Part shown: positions 16,598 to 24,444 of the stretch, piece after piece
How positions within the stretch are numbered: the stretch's first letter is position 1
Layout: every line of letters begins with the position of its first letter
From: JAICWP01 sp035278025
GTDB taxonomy: Bacteria; Acidobacteriota; Terriglobia; Terriglobales; Acidobacteriaceae
Assembly: GCA_035278025.1 (NCBI GenBank)
Contig: DATEJK010000068.1
Span: 1-64,000, forward strand
Direction: 5' to 3'
DNA length: 64,000 nucleotides
Position numbers and translations under genes: made by a program
The notes under the pieces: model-generated
What the model was told of the DNA's origin: nothing
Databases searched by the model: none
Seen by the model: the letters and a program-made list of their open reading frames with translations, nothing else

Positions 16598-17926
16598 ATG
16601 CCGGAATCCTTTAGCGTCGCTGAGTTCAAGAGCATCGTCAAACGCAATCGAGACGGGGACCCCGTAGGGACGTATGCGGTCTGCTCAGCCCATCCGTGGG
16701 TACTGGAGGCCGCCATTCGGAAGTCCGTGGAGGATGGCTCCCTGCTGCACCTTGAGTCCACCTCCAGCCAGGTTAACCAATTCGGCGGATACAGCGGCCA
16801 GACGCCGCGCCAGTTCGCGCAGGCCGTCCGCGCTGCAGCGCAACAGGCAGGGCTGCCGCCGGAACGGATGTTGCTGGGCGGAGACCATCTCGGGCCCTAT
16901 CCCTGGCGAGGCGAACAGGCGGCCACTGCTCTGGAGAAGGGCTGCGAACTGGCGCGCCAGTGCGTGCTCGCCGGCTACCACAAGATTCACCTGGATGCGA
17001 GCATGGCCTGCGCGGGTGACTCGAGTCCGCTGATGCCAGAAATCATCGCGAAACGGGCTGCGATTCTGTGTTCTGCCGCTGAACAGGCCTTTGAGCTTTT
17101 GCCGGCCGGGTCGCCGCCTCCGCTCTATGTGATTGGCACGGAAGTACCCGCTCCGGGAGGGGAGGTCGGTCCCGGCGAGCCTCCCGCTCTGACCACCGGC
17201 GAGGAGGTTGAAAGTACGCTTGAACTTTTCGCCACGGCCTTTTCCCACCATAAGCTGGCGACGGTATGGGAGCGGGTTATCGGCCTGGTGGTGCAACCGG
17301 GAGTCGATTTCGGCGACAACCTAGTGTGGGATTATGACCCGAAGAAAGCTCATGCCCTCTCCGCCGCGCTGCCCCAGCGTCCCGCGCTGGTGTACGAAGC
17401 ACATTCCACGGACTACCAGCATGCCAGCGCGCTGGCGGCCATGGTGAAGGACCATTTCGCCATTCTGAAAGTTGGACCAGCGCTTACCTTCGCCTTCCGC
17501 GAGGCCGTGTTCGCCTTAAGCGCCATTGAGCGCGAACTGTTTGCCGGCCGGCCAGCCACTCGTATCTCGATGGTGCGCGAGGAGTTAGATGCGGCCATGC
17601 TGCGCCACCCCGCCTATTGGCAACCCTACCATCATGGCAACGCCACTGACCTGCGGCTGGCCCGTGCCTTCAGCCTTAGCGACCGCTGCCGATACTACTG
17701 GCAGGACCCGGCGGTACAAGGAGAAATGGGGCGCTTGCTGAACAACCTGGCCGGCTGCAGCTTGACGCTTGGCTTGTTGAGCCAGTATCTGCCCTTGGAG
17801 GATGAGGCCGTCCGCGACGGCAGGTTGCACCCCGAACCCCGCGCCCTCATCCACCTTCACATCCGGTCGGTATTGGACATCTACGCCGCGGCATGCCGCT
17901 CGCCCCGGATTTCCTCCTCTTCCTGA
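16598..17926 (+). CDS. GatZ/KbaZ-like (tagatose-bisphosphate aldolase subunit family) protein
   Basis: 442 residues from ATG 16598. The TIM-barrel family COG4573 is recognisable by LLGGDHLGPYPW, KIHLDASMACAGD, YVIGTEVPAPGG and VVQPGVDFGDN. In enterobacteria GatZ/KbaZ is described as a non-catalytic partner that stabilises the tagatose-1,6-bisphosphate aldolase GatY/KbaY. No class II aldolase gene is present here, so this orphan may instead be an independent sugar-modifying enzyme, for instance an epimerase. It diverges from TonB receptor 1 and converges on ybdD-cstA. The conserved Asp/His/Glu barrel residues are retained, which favours catalysis. Substrate unknown. Confidence 0.82.
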   Translation: MPESFSVAEFKSIVKRNRDGDPVGTYAVCSAHPWVLEAAIRKSVEDGSLLHLESTSSQVNQFGGYSGQTPRQFAQAVRAAAQQAGLPPERMLLGGDHLGPYPWRGEQAATALEKGCELARQCVLAGYHKIHLDASMACAGDSSPLMPEIIAKRAAILCSAAEQAFELLPAGSPPPLYVIGTEVPAPGGEVGPGEPPALTTGEEVESTLELFATAFSHHKLATVWERVIGLVVQPGVDFGDNLVWDYDPKKAHALSAALPQRPALVYEAHSTDYQHASALAAMVKDHFAILKVGPALTFAFREAVFALSAIERELFAGRPATRISMVREELDAAMLRHPAYWQPYHHGNATDLRLARAFSLSDRCRYYWQDPAVQGEMGRLLNNLAGCSLTLGLLSQYLPLEDEAVRDGRLHPEPRALIHLHIRSVLDIYAAACRSPRISSSS

Positions 17927-17970
17927 ATGCTCAGAGCTGGCGATTGCCCAGGCCGGTGGTCGCTCTGCGC

Positions 17971-18144
17971 TCAACAACAACGTGACGCCGGCCTTTCGCC
18001 AAATTTCTGGCGCAGAAATTCGCGATAGCTGGCGGACGATGACGGCCGGCCGGTGCGCTGCAGAAAACGGCGATAGGGGGACTCGTCGAAAATTTCCCGC
18101 AGTATCGCCATCAACGTAATGCCAGTCCGACGGAGTTTTTTCAA
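17971..18144 (-). CDS. ybdD: YbdD/YjiX-family small protein (CstA partner)
   Basis: 57 residues read as (M)KKLRRTGITLMAILREI, then FDESPYRRFLQRTGRP, SYREFLRQKFGERP and a final SRCC. This is the pattern of the YbdD/YjiX (DUF466) family, about 65 residues long in E. coli and also ending Arg-Cys-Cys. Its TTG start overlaps the cstA stop codon (TTGA at 18144-18141), so the two are translationally coupled, as in the cstA-ybdD pair elsewhere. A later in-frame ATG (18111) is possible but would remove the conserved N-terminus. The protein probably assists CstA/BtsT-type pyruvate or peptide transport; its mechanism is unknown. Confidence 0.85.
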   Translation of the reverse strand: MKKLRRTGITLMAILREIFDESPYRRFLQRTGRPSSSASYREFLRQKFGERPASRCC

Positions 18145-20189
18145 GACGCCTCCTCCGCGACAAAACGGGTCGGCACAAAGGGAGCTTCATGGACGCAAGC
18201 CAGCTTGCGTCCGGATAGCACGCGCATCCACTCCCGCACAGACTCCAGCACAATCAATAGCACTAACATGACCAAGGCTGCAGTCACGGCCGCATCCAGA
18301 CGGTCGTTGAAGATCAGGCGCGCCGTATCAGCAGTGGGCACGGGAAGGGCAGCCAACTGGCGGGCGTGAGCCAGAAACCCAATGCGAGGGTTGGAGCTGT
18401 AAATCTTCTGCCAGGAAGCGGTGAAGGTAACAGCCACCAGCCAGCCCAAGGGGACCAGGGTGACGGCCGCATAGCGGGGCTTGCCCATCTTGATGACGAT
18501 GGTAGTGGCTACGCACAGGGCGACAGTAGCCAGCAGTTGGTTGGCGATTCCGAAAAGAGGCCACAGGGAGTTAATGCCGCCCAGGGGATCGCGCACGCCT
18601 TGCCAAAGGAAATATCCCCAGGCGCCAACAATCAGCCCGCTGTTCAACAGCACGCTGGGATACCAACTGGTGCGGCCTAGAGGGCTCCATACGTGCCCCA
18701 GGGCCTCCTGAAACATGAAACGGCCCACGCGGGTTCCGGCGTCGAGAATACTCAGGATGAAGAGCGCCTCGAACATAATGGCGAAGTGATACCAGATGGC
18801 CATCAGCACCCTGCTGCCCAGGCTGTGGGCGAAAATATGAGCCATGCCGACGGCGAAAGCGGGTGCGCCGCCAGTACGGTTGAAAAGCGTGCGCTCCCCG
18901 ACTTCCCGAGCCAGGGCGGCCATACCCGCGGCGCTGACGGGGAATCCCCAAGAGGAAATAGTGGCGGCTGCGGTAGCGGGGGCGCTGCCGACCACGCCAG
19001 CGGGGCTGTTGATGGCGAAGTACACGCCGGGTTGCAGCACGCAGGCGGCAATCATGGCCATCACGGCGACGAAAGACTCCGCCGCCATGCCGCCGTAGCC
19101 GACCAGGCGCGCTTCCGTCTCACGCCGGAGCAGTTTGGGGGTGGTGCCGCTGGCAATAAGCGAATGGAAGCCGCTGACCGCGCCACAGGCGATCGTGATG
19201 AAGGCAAAGGGAAAAATCTTTCCCGCCAGCACCGGCCCGGTACCATCCACGAAGCGGGTTAATGCCGGCATGTGCAGTGTGGGCCGCAGAGCGATGATGC
19301 CCAGCGCCAGTACCGCAATGGTTCCCAGCTTCACGAAGGTGCTCAGATAGTCGCGCGGCGCCAGCAGCAGCCATACCGGCAGCACGGAGGCGGCAAAGCC
19401 GTAAGCAATGATGAGAAGCGCCAGGGCGGGCGCGCTGAGGGTGAAGTAGCGCGCCAGGGTAGACGATTGCGCCACCCATTGCCCACCCCAGATGGCCAGC
19501 AGCACCAGCACGAAACCCAGCAGGGAGCCTTCCAGGACCTTGCCTGGGCGCAGCACACGCAGGTAGACACCCATCAGCAGCGCAATGGGAATAGTCATAG
19601 CGATGGTGAAAGTGCCCCAAGGGCTCGATTTGAGGGCGTTCACCACAACGAGAGCAACCACGCCCAGCAGGATGATCATGATGCTGATTACGGCAAGATA
19701 AGCGACTACACCTCCGATGCGGCCAACCTCGTCGCGGGCGATCTCAGTAAGCGATTTGCCGTCGCGGCGGACGGAGAAAAAAAGAATGACAAAATCCTGA
19801 ACGCAGCCGCCAAAGACCGCGCCGGCCAGAATCCACAGGGTTCCGGGCAGATATCCAAACTGCGCCGCCAGCACCGGCCCGACCAGAGGCCCAGGACCGG
19901 CAATGGCGGCGAAATGATGGCCAAACACTACCCACTTGTTGGTGGGGACGAAATCGCGGCCGTTCTCCAGCCGCTCAGCGGGCGTGGCCCGCAAGGCGTC
20001 CCAAGCCAGCATCCGGGCAGCAACGAACTTGCTGTAAAAACGATAGCCCAGCGCGTAGCTGCAGAGCGCAGCCACCACCAGCCACATCGCATTGATAGAT
20101 TCGCCCCGGCGCAAGGCTATGATTGCTATTGCCAGCGCGCACGATAGCGAAATCACTATCCACGCCAGAACGCTGCCCCACCGCCTCAT
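18141..20189 (-). CDS. cstA: CstA carbon-starvation transporter
   Basis: 682 residues from the Met at 20189. That start (MRRWGSVLAW) aligns with the E. coli CstA N-terminus and has AGGGTAGG upstream, so it is preferred to the Met at 20210. Multi-spanning membrane protein with the CstA signatures NKWVVFGHHFAAIAGPGPL, VGPVLAAQFGYLPGTLW and VQDFVILFFSVRRDG. The family imports peptides and pyruvate under carbon limitation. The ybdD-like gene follows with a 4-base overlap. A CRP-like palindrome lies about 190 bases upstream, consistent with starvation control. Confidence 0.92.
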   Translation of the reverse strand: MRRWGSVLAWIVISLSCALAIAIIALRRGESINAMWLVVAALCSYALGYRFYSKFVAARMLAWDALRATPAERLENGRDFVPTNKWVVFGHHFAAIAGPGPLVGPVLAAQFGYLPGTLWILAGAVFGGCVQDFVILFFSVRRDGKSLTEIARDEVGRIGGVVAYLAVISIMIILLGVVALVVVNALKSSPWGTFTIAMTIPIALLMGVYLRVLRPGKVLEGSLLGFVLVLLAIWGGQWVAQSSTLARYFTLSAPALALLIIAYGFAASVLPVWLLLAPRDYLSTFVKLGTIAVLALGIIALRPTLHMPALTRFVDGTGPVLAGKIFPFAFITIACGAVSGFHSLIASGTTPKLLRRETEARLVGYGGMAAESFVAVMAMIAACVLQPGVYFAINSPAGVVGSAPATAAATISSWGFPVSAAGMAALAREVGERTLFNRTGGAPAFAVGMAHIFAHSLGSRVLMAIWYHFAIMFEALFILSILDAGTRVGRFMFQEALGHVWSPLGRTSWYPSVLLNSGLIVGAWGYFLWQGVRDPLGGINSLWPLFGIANQLLATVALCVATTIVIKMGKPRYAAVTLVPLGWLVAVTFTASWQKIYSSNPRIGFLAHARQLAALPVPTADTARLIFNDRLDAAVTAALVMLVLLIVLESVREWMRVLSGRKLACVHEAPFVPTRFVAEEAS

Positions 20190-20377
20190 CCACCTACCCT
20201 GGGAGTTCATTGCATGGGATGCAGATCATTTTCCGCACCCGCCAATTTAGCAGTTCGGCAACGAAGAGGGTATTTTCTGACGGGCGGGCGGATTTCATGC
20301 ACCCACCCAAAGCCTTAAGTTCTTCGCCGGGTTTGACACAGGCGCCCAGGGCCGGCGCCCTCAGATGGGCGCAACCA

Positions 20378-20391
20378 CGTGACCCAGGTCA
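20378..20391. promoter_or_regulatory. CRP/FNR-like palindrome between cstA and TonB receptor 2
   Basis: GTGACC-CA-GGTCAC is a perfect palindrome and fits the CRP half-sites GTGA-N6-TCAC, with a further matching A on the right (TCACA). Its centre lies about 90 bases upstream of the start expected from the receptor 2 promoter and about 195 bases upstream of the cstA start codon. In E. coli cstA is CRP-activated. The rest of the 373-base divergent region (20190-20562) holds GC-rich repeats near 20340-20375 and the receptor promoter. Confidence 0.5.
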
Positions 20392-20439
20392 CAGAACGGG
20401 TCCGGCGCCTTGCTTATATTTTTTGCTTATGCTCTTGAC

Positions 20440-20468
20440 TTGACTTCCCGGTCAGAAGTAAGTAATAG
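20440..20468 (+). promoter_or_regulatory. promoter of TonB receptor 2
   Basis: TTGACT (20440-20445), a 17-base spacer and TAATAG (20463-20468) form a strong sigma-70-type promoter, with a second overlapping TTGACT copy directly upstream (20435-20440). The small dyad TGAC-N6-GTCA lies over the -35/spacer (20441-20454). The start codon chosen for the receptor is about 95 bases downstream, giving a short untranslated leader. Confidence 0.6.
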
Positions 20469-20562
20469 ATGGGATTCGTAAGTATTCACAATCGTGTCCG
20501 GGGCAATTCGAAAGCTTCCGGTACGCGCTGACTTGGACACCGGAAGCAGAAGAGGGGCAGCG

Positions 20563-23500
20563 ATGAGCCCGTTTAAATCTCTCCTGCAAGCAGTCCTTGC
20601 TGTGATTCTCCTGTCATCGGTGAGCGCCGTCGGGCAAGCCAGCTACACGGCACAAATTCGTGGCCTGGTAACGGACCAGACTGGTGCAGTGGTCGCCAAT
20701 TCGACGATCACCATCATCAACAACGCCACCGCTATCTCTCTCACGACGCGCAGTGACGATCGCGGTCAATACATCCTTACCGGTTTACGCCCGGCGACCT
20801 ACACAATAAAGGCTGAAAGCCCAGGGTTTCAGGCGGTGGAACGAAAGAATCTGGTGCTGCAGGTGGACCAGCAGACGACCATTAACTTCGAACTGCGCCC
20901 GCAGGGAGTAGCCACCAATGTAGAGGTTACGTCGGCCGCGCCCTTGCTCGACACCGAGAGCGCTGCCATCGGCACCGACGTAAGCAACGAATATGTGCGC
21001 GACGTTCCCCTGTATAACCGAAGCTTATTCGGCCTGGTGTTCCTGGCCGGCGGAGTAACGGAGTCTACAGGCTCGGGGATTACGGACAACTATCCCTCGG
21101 GGACGAATTTCGTCTCCAACGGGCAGCGCAACGCCACTGCCCAGGTGACTCTTGACGGCAGCCCCATAAGTGCGCCGGAACAGGGCGAAGGCGGAAATTC
21201 CAACGTTTATTACCAGCCCTCGGTGGAAATTGTGCAGGAGTTCAAAGTTCAGAACAACAGCTTTTCTGCCGAGTTCGGCAATAACGGCGGCACGATCCTG
21301 AACATGCTGCTGAAACAGGGCTCAAACAGCTTTCATGGCAGCGGCTGGTGGTATGGGCAGCGTGCGGCGTTCGACGCCCGCGATTACTTCAATAGCGGCG
21401 AGAAACCGGATCATGTGCGCGATCAGTATGGTTTCTCACTGGGCGGTCCTATCAAAAAGAGCAAGACCTTTTTCTTTGTAGATTTTGAAAAGGTCCGCCA
21501 GCAGGACCCCATCAACCTGGAGGGAATAGTCCCCACGGACCTGGAGCGCCGAGGCGACTTTTCCCAAAGCGCTGCCAACTTGCCGGATCCTTCCAATCCC
21601 GACACCGCAAATGCCGGCATCTACAATCCTTTTAGCTGTACTCCTTCCGGTGGTTCCTGCGTTCGGACCCAATTCCCCAACAACAAGATCCCGGCCGGCA
21701 GCATTAATCCGATCGGGCAAAAGATCCTGAATCTATATCCGCGGGCGAACATTCCAGGCGCCGCTCCCGGCGATCCCAACTGGCGGCAGGTCATAGTCGG
21801 TACCGATCCTGGGTGGCAATTCGATGTCAAAATAGATCATCAAATCAGCGACAAGCACAAGATTGCCGGTCGATACAGCCGGCACCATGATGACTACTCC
21901 GCACCTACGGTAGTCGGCAACGGTGACTTGGGTGACGGCGTAATCTATCCCACGACAGCGCAGAATGGCGGCCTGGAGTACAACTGGACGGTTTCTCCCA
22001 CTCTTCTGTGGACGAACCGGTTCAGTGTGGATCGCGTGCATGCGCCGGGCCAGACGAACAACTATCCCACGCTGGGTGATGTCGGCCTGCCTGCTATTCT
22101 GGCAGCCAACGGACTCGACCGAGTGCCGAGCATCAACGTGGACGGCGGGTTTCTCTCCATTTACACGCAGTGCTGCGTGGATACCCACTTTGCCCACAGC
22201 TTATATAGTTACTCCTCTGCCCTGCAGTGGGTGAAGGGAGCTCATTCGCTCAAGTTTGGTGGAGAGCAGCGGCTCTTCTACAACAACTTCTGGCAACCCG
22301 ATGATCCCACCGGAAACTTCGATTTCTCGCGTGACGTCACTACCTCGCAACCCAACGCGAGCTTAGGGGATTTGAATCAGGGAAACCCCTTTGCCACGAT
22401 TTTGACTGGTTTCCCCTTTGGGGCTTCGCTGCACATCGTTCCGGCGGTGGCGGACAAGTCGAAGGAAACCGCCTTCTATGTTCAAGATGACTGGAAGGTC
22501 ACACCGAGATTAACCATTAATGCTGGGCTGCGCTACGAATGGAGCACCCCCTATAGCGAACGCCACAACCGGCTGCAGTTCAGCGACTTTACCGGCTCGA
22601 CCGGCATCAGCATTCCTGTGGCTCGGGATGCTTCCGGAGAATTCCCCCAGTTTGGACAGATCGGGAACCTCATCGGGACGAGTGTGTTCCCCACCTCGGG
22701 TGACCGCAACTCGCGAGTGGATAGAAATAATTTTGCGCCCCGCCTCGGTTTCGCCTACCAACTTGCCTCCAACACCGTGCTGAGGGGCGGCGCGGGTATC
22801 TTTTATGGCATGAATGTGGCCACCAACTATCAGTATGCTGGCCCATCATTCTCCAAAACGGCCACCATGTATTTCACGAAGGATAATTTCCAGACTCAAT
22901 TCGCAACTTTAAGCAATCCTTTTCCAAACGGATTGGCGCCGCCGCAGGGAACTACCTACGGCAAGTTGGCGCAGTGGGGGTTCAGCAATTCCAGTGACTT
23001 GGATACCGGGGTCGCGCGCAACGCCGAGGTCTACCAGTGGAACCTGGGAATCCAGCACCTGCTTCCGGGACAGATCGTAGTGGGCGTGGACTACTCTGCA
23101 AACCGAAGCACGCACCTGCCTTGGGCCGGAGCCGGAGGGCCAGTCAACGGCGTCAGCACGCGCAATCGCAATTTCATTTCTTCGGCTGTGCGCAATGCCC
23201 TGGTTGCCAAGCTGAACCCTACCCATGATCCGAACAGCACCGCAGTGTCCGATTACTTGAATACCAACGTACCTAACCCGTTCCAGTGTTTCTTCGCAAC
23301 GGTTGCCTCACCGGCTTCCTATTGTCCGCCCAGTCCTATTTTCAACCCGTCCGATGTGGCGGACTCGCGTTACCTCGACGCTGAAATTCCGCAAGGCCTC
23401 CTGCTGGAACCCTTTCCCCAGTTCGATGGGGGCTTCGAAGGACTGCCCACGCTTAATGCCAATTCCTGGTATAACTCCCTACAAATCCGGTTTCAGAAGC

Positions 23501-24216
23501 GCGCCAGCCACTACATCAGCTTCGAAGGCAACTACACATTGTCGAAGGCGACTGATGAATCTTCCGCTGGACGCAACGCCTGGATCGGCAACCTCCAGTT
23601 CGATAATCCGCAGGTGCTCGATAATCTGAAAGCCGAACATAGCATCAGCGCCAACGACGCCACCCACCGTTTAACTGCAGGTTTCATTGTGGATATTCCC
23701 GTCGGCCGGGAGCGTTGGATTGGCAGGGGTATCAGCCGGGTGCTGGATGGTTTCATTGGCGGATGGTCGCTGTACGGCATCATCACACTGCAATCGGGAC
23801 AACCGCTGGCCATTTATAACGCCAACGGGTTGCTGGCCGACGGCAATCCGCGACCGAACGTGGTCTGCTCCCAACTCACCACCGGCATCAGCTATCACGA
23901 GGCAGCCCGGTCGGGACTGCCCTACCTGAATCAGGATTGTTTCGCAGATCCGGGCGACAACGTCCCAGGGGATGCTCCTCGATTCTTCTCAAATCTGCGC
24001 GGTGACGGAATTCGCAATCTCGACATGTCACTCTCTAAGGAGTTCAGCATTCGGGAAGGCATGCAACTTCAGGTCCGCGCTGAAATGTTCAATGTCGCCA
24101 ACCTGCAACGCTTCGCCTTTCCAGACATCGGTCTGGGAAACGACTCGTTCGGGACTGTAACCTCCACCACCAACAATTTCCGTAGAATGCAGTTCGGAGC
24201 CCGCTTTCAGTTCTAG
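20563..24216 (+). CDS. Oar-type TonB-dependent outer-membrane receptor 2
   Basis: 1217 residues from ATG 20563 (GAGGGGC just upstream), which begins directly with a signal peptide (MSPFKSLLQAVLAVILLSSVSAVGQA); an in-frame start at 20494 would add a polar leader. Carboxypeptidase-regulatory-like domain at about 28-110 (IRGLVTDQTGAVVANSTITI), plug at about 120-235, then a barrel with many aromatic beta-strands, ending in RMQFGARFQF. Outer-membrane import of a large ligand with TonB is expected. The nearest downstream gene is the glycosidase-like protein at 24445, separated by a hairpin, and cstA diverges. The ligand is not known. Confidence 0.9.
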   Translation: MSPFKSLLQAVLAVILLSSVSAVGQASYTAQIRGLVTDQTGAVVANSTITIINNATAISLTTRSDDRGQYILTGLRPATYTIKAESPGFQAVERKNLVLQVDQQTTINFELRPQGVATNVEVTSAAPLLDTESAAIGTDVSNEYVRDVPLYNRSLFGLVFLAGGVTESTGSGITDNYPSGTNFVSNGQRNATAQVTLDGSPISAPEQGEGGNSNVYYQPSVEIVQEFKVQNNSFSAEFGNNGGTILNMLLKQGSNSFHGSGWWYGQRAAFDARDYFNSGEKPDHVRDQYGFSLGGPIKKSKTFFFVDFEKVRQQDPINLEGIVPTDLERRGDFSQSAANLPDPSNPDTANAGIYNPFSCTPSGGSCVRTQFPNNKIPAGSINPIGQKILNLYPRANIPGAAPGDPNWRQVIVGTDPGWQFDVKIDHQISDKHKIAGRYSRHHDDYSAPTVVGNGDLGDGVIYPTTAQNGGLEYNWTVSPTLLWTNRFSVDRVHAPGQTNNYPTLGDVGLPAILAANGLDRVPSINVDGGFLSIYTQCCVDTHFAHSLYSYSSALQWVKGAHSLKFGGEQRLFYNNFWQPDDPTGNFDFSRDVTTSQPNASLGDLNQGNPFATILTGFPFGASLHIVPAVADKSKETAFYVQDDWKVTPRLTINAGLRYEWSTPYSERHNRLQFSDFTGSTGISIPVARDASGEFPQFGQIGNLIGTSVFPTSGDRNSRVDRNNFAPRLGFAYQLASNTVLRGGAGIFYGMNVATNYQYAGPSFSKTATMYFTKDNFQTQFATLSNPFPNGLAPPQGTTYGKLAQWGFSNSSDLDTGVARNAEVYQWNLGIQHLLPGQIVVGVDYSANRSTHLPWAGAGGPVNGVSTRNRNFISSAVRNALVAKLNPTHDPNSTAVSDYLNTNVPNPFQCFFATVASPASYCPPSPIFNPSDVADSRYLDAEIPQGLLLEPFPQFDGGFEGLPTLNANSWYNSLQIRFQKRASHYISFEGNYTLSKATDESSAGRNAWIGNLQFDNPQVLDNLKAEHSISANDATHRLTAGFIVDIPVGRERWIGRGISRVLDGFIGGWSLYGIITLQSGQPLAIYNANGLLADGNPRPNVVCSQLTTGISYHEAARSGLPYLNQDCFADPGDNVPGDAPRFFSNLRGDGIRNLDMSLSKEFSIREGMQLQVRAEMFNVANLQRFAFPDIGLGNDSFGTVTSTTNNFRRMQFGARFQF

Positions 24217-24224
24217 GCATATGG

Positions 24225-24250
24225 GGGCTGCCTGCTCCGCCAGGTAGCCC
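24225..24250 (+). terminator. hairpin after TonB receptor 2
   Basis: A 10-base stem (GGGCTGCCTG / CAGGTAGCCC, one G-U pair) with a 6-base loop starts 8 bases beyond the receptor stop and is followed by ATTGTT. The U-tract is poor, so it may be a partial terminator that lets some transcription into the glycosidase-like gene. Confidence 0.55.
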
Positions 24251-24444
24251 ATTGTTACCCGGCCTGAGGTTTGGGCAGGCAGAGGAAAGCCTTCCTGAAA
24301 ACGGGCGAAGCTTTCGCAGGAGGCGCCGGACTGGGAAGCGAGTCTCGCGGACGGGTCTGGAACCATTGGAGGCAGTGGCGACACTGGGCTGAACCGATGC
24401 AAGCGCAACGACTCCACTCACCCATCGTTGATCGAATACTGAAA

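Noticed and set aside
16598..20189. Galactitol/tagatose catabolic operon around the GatZ-like gene
   Set aside because: No GatY, kinase or PTS genes are present, and the neighbouring cstA genes are convergent.
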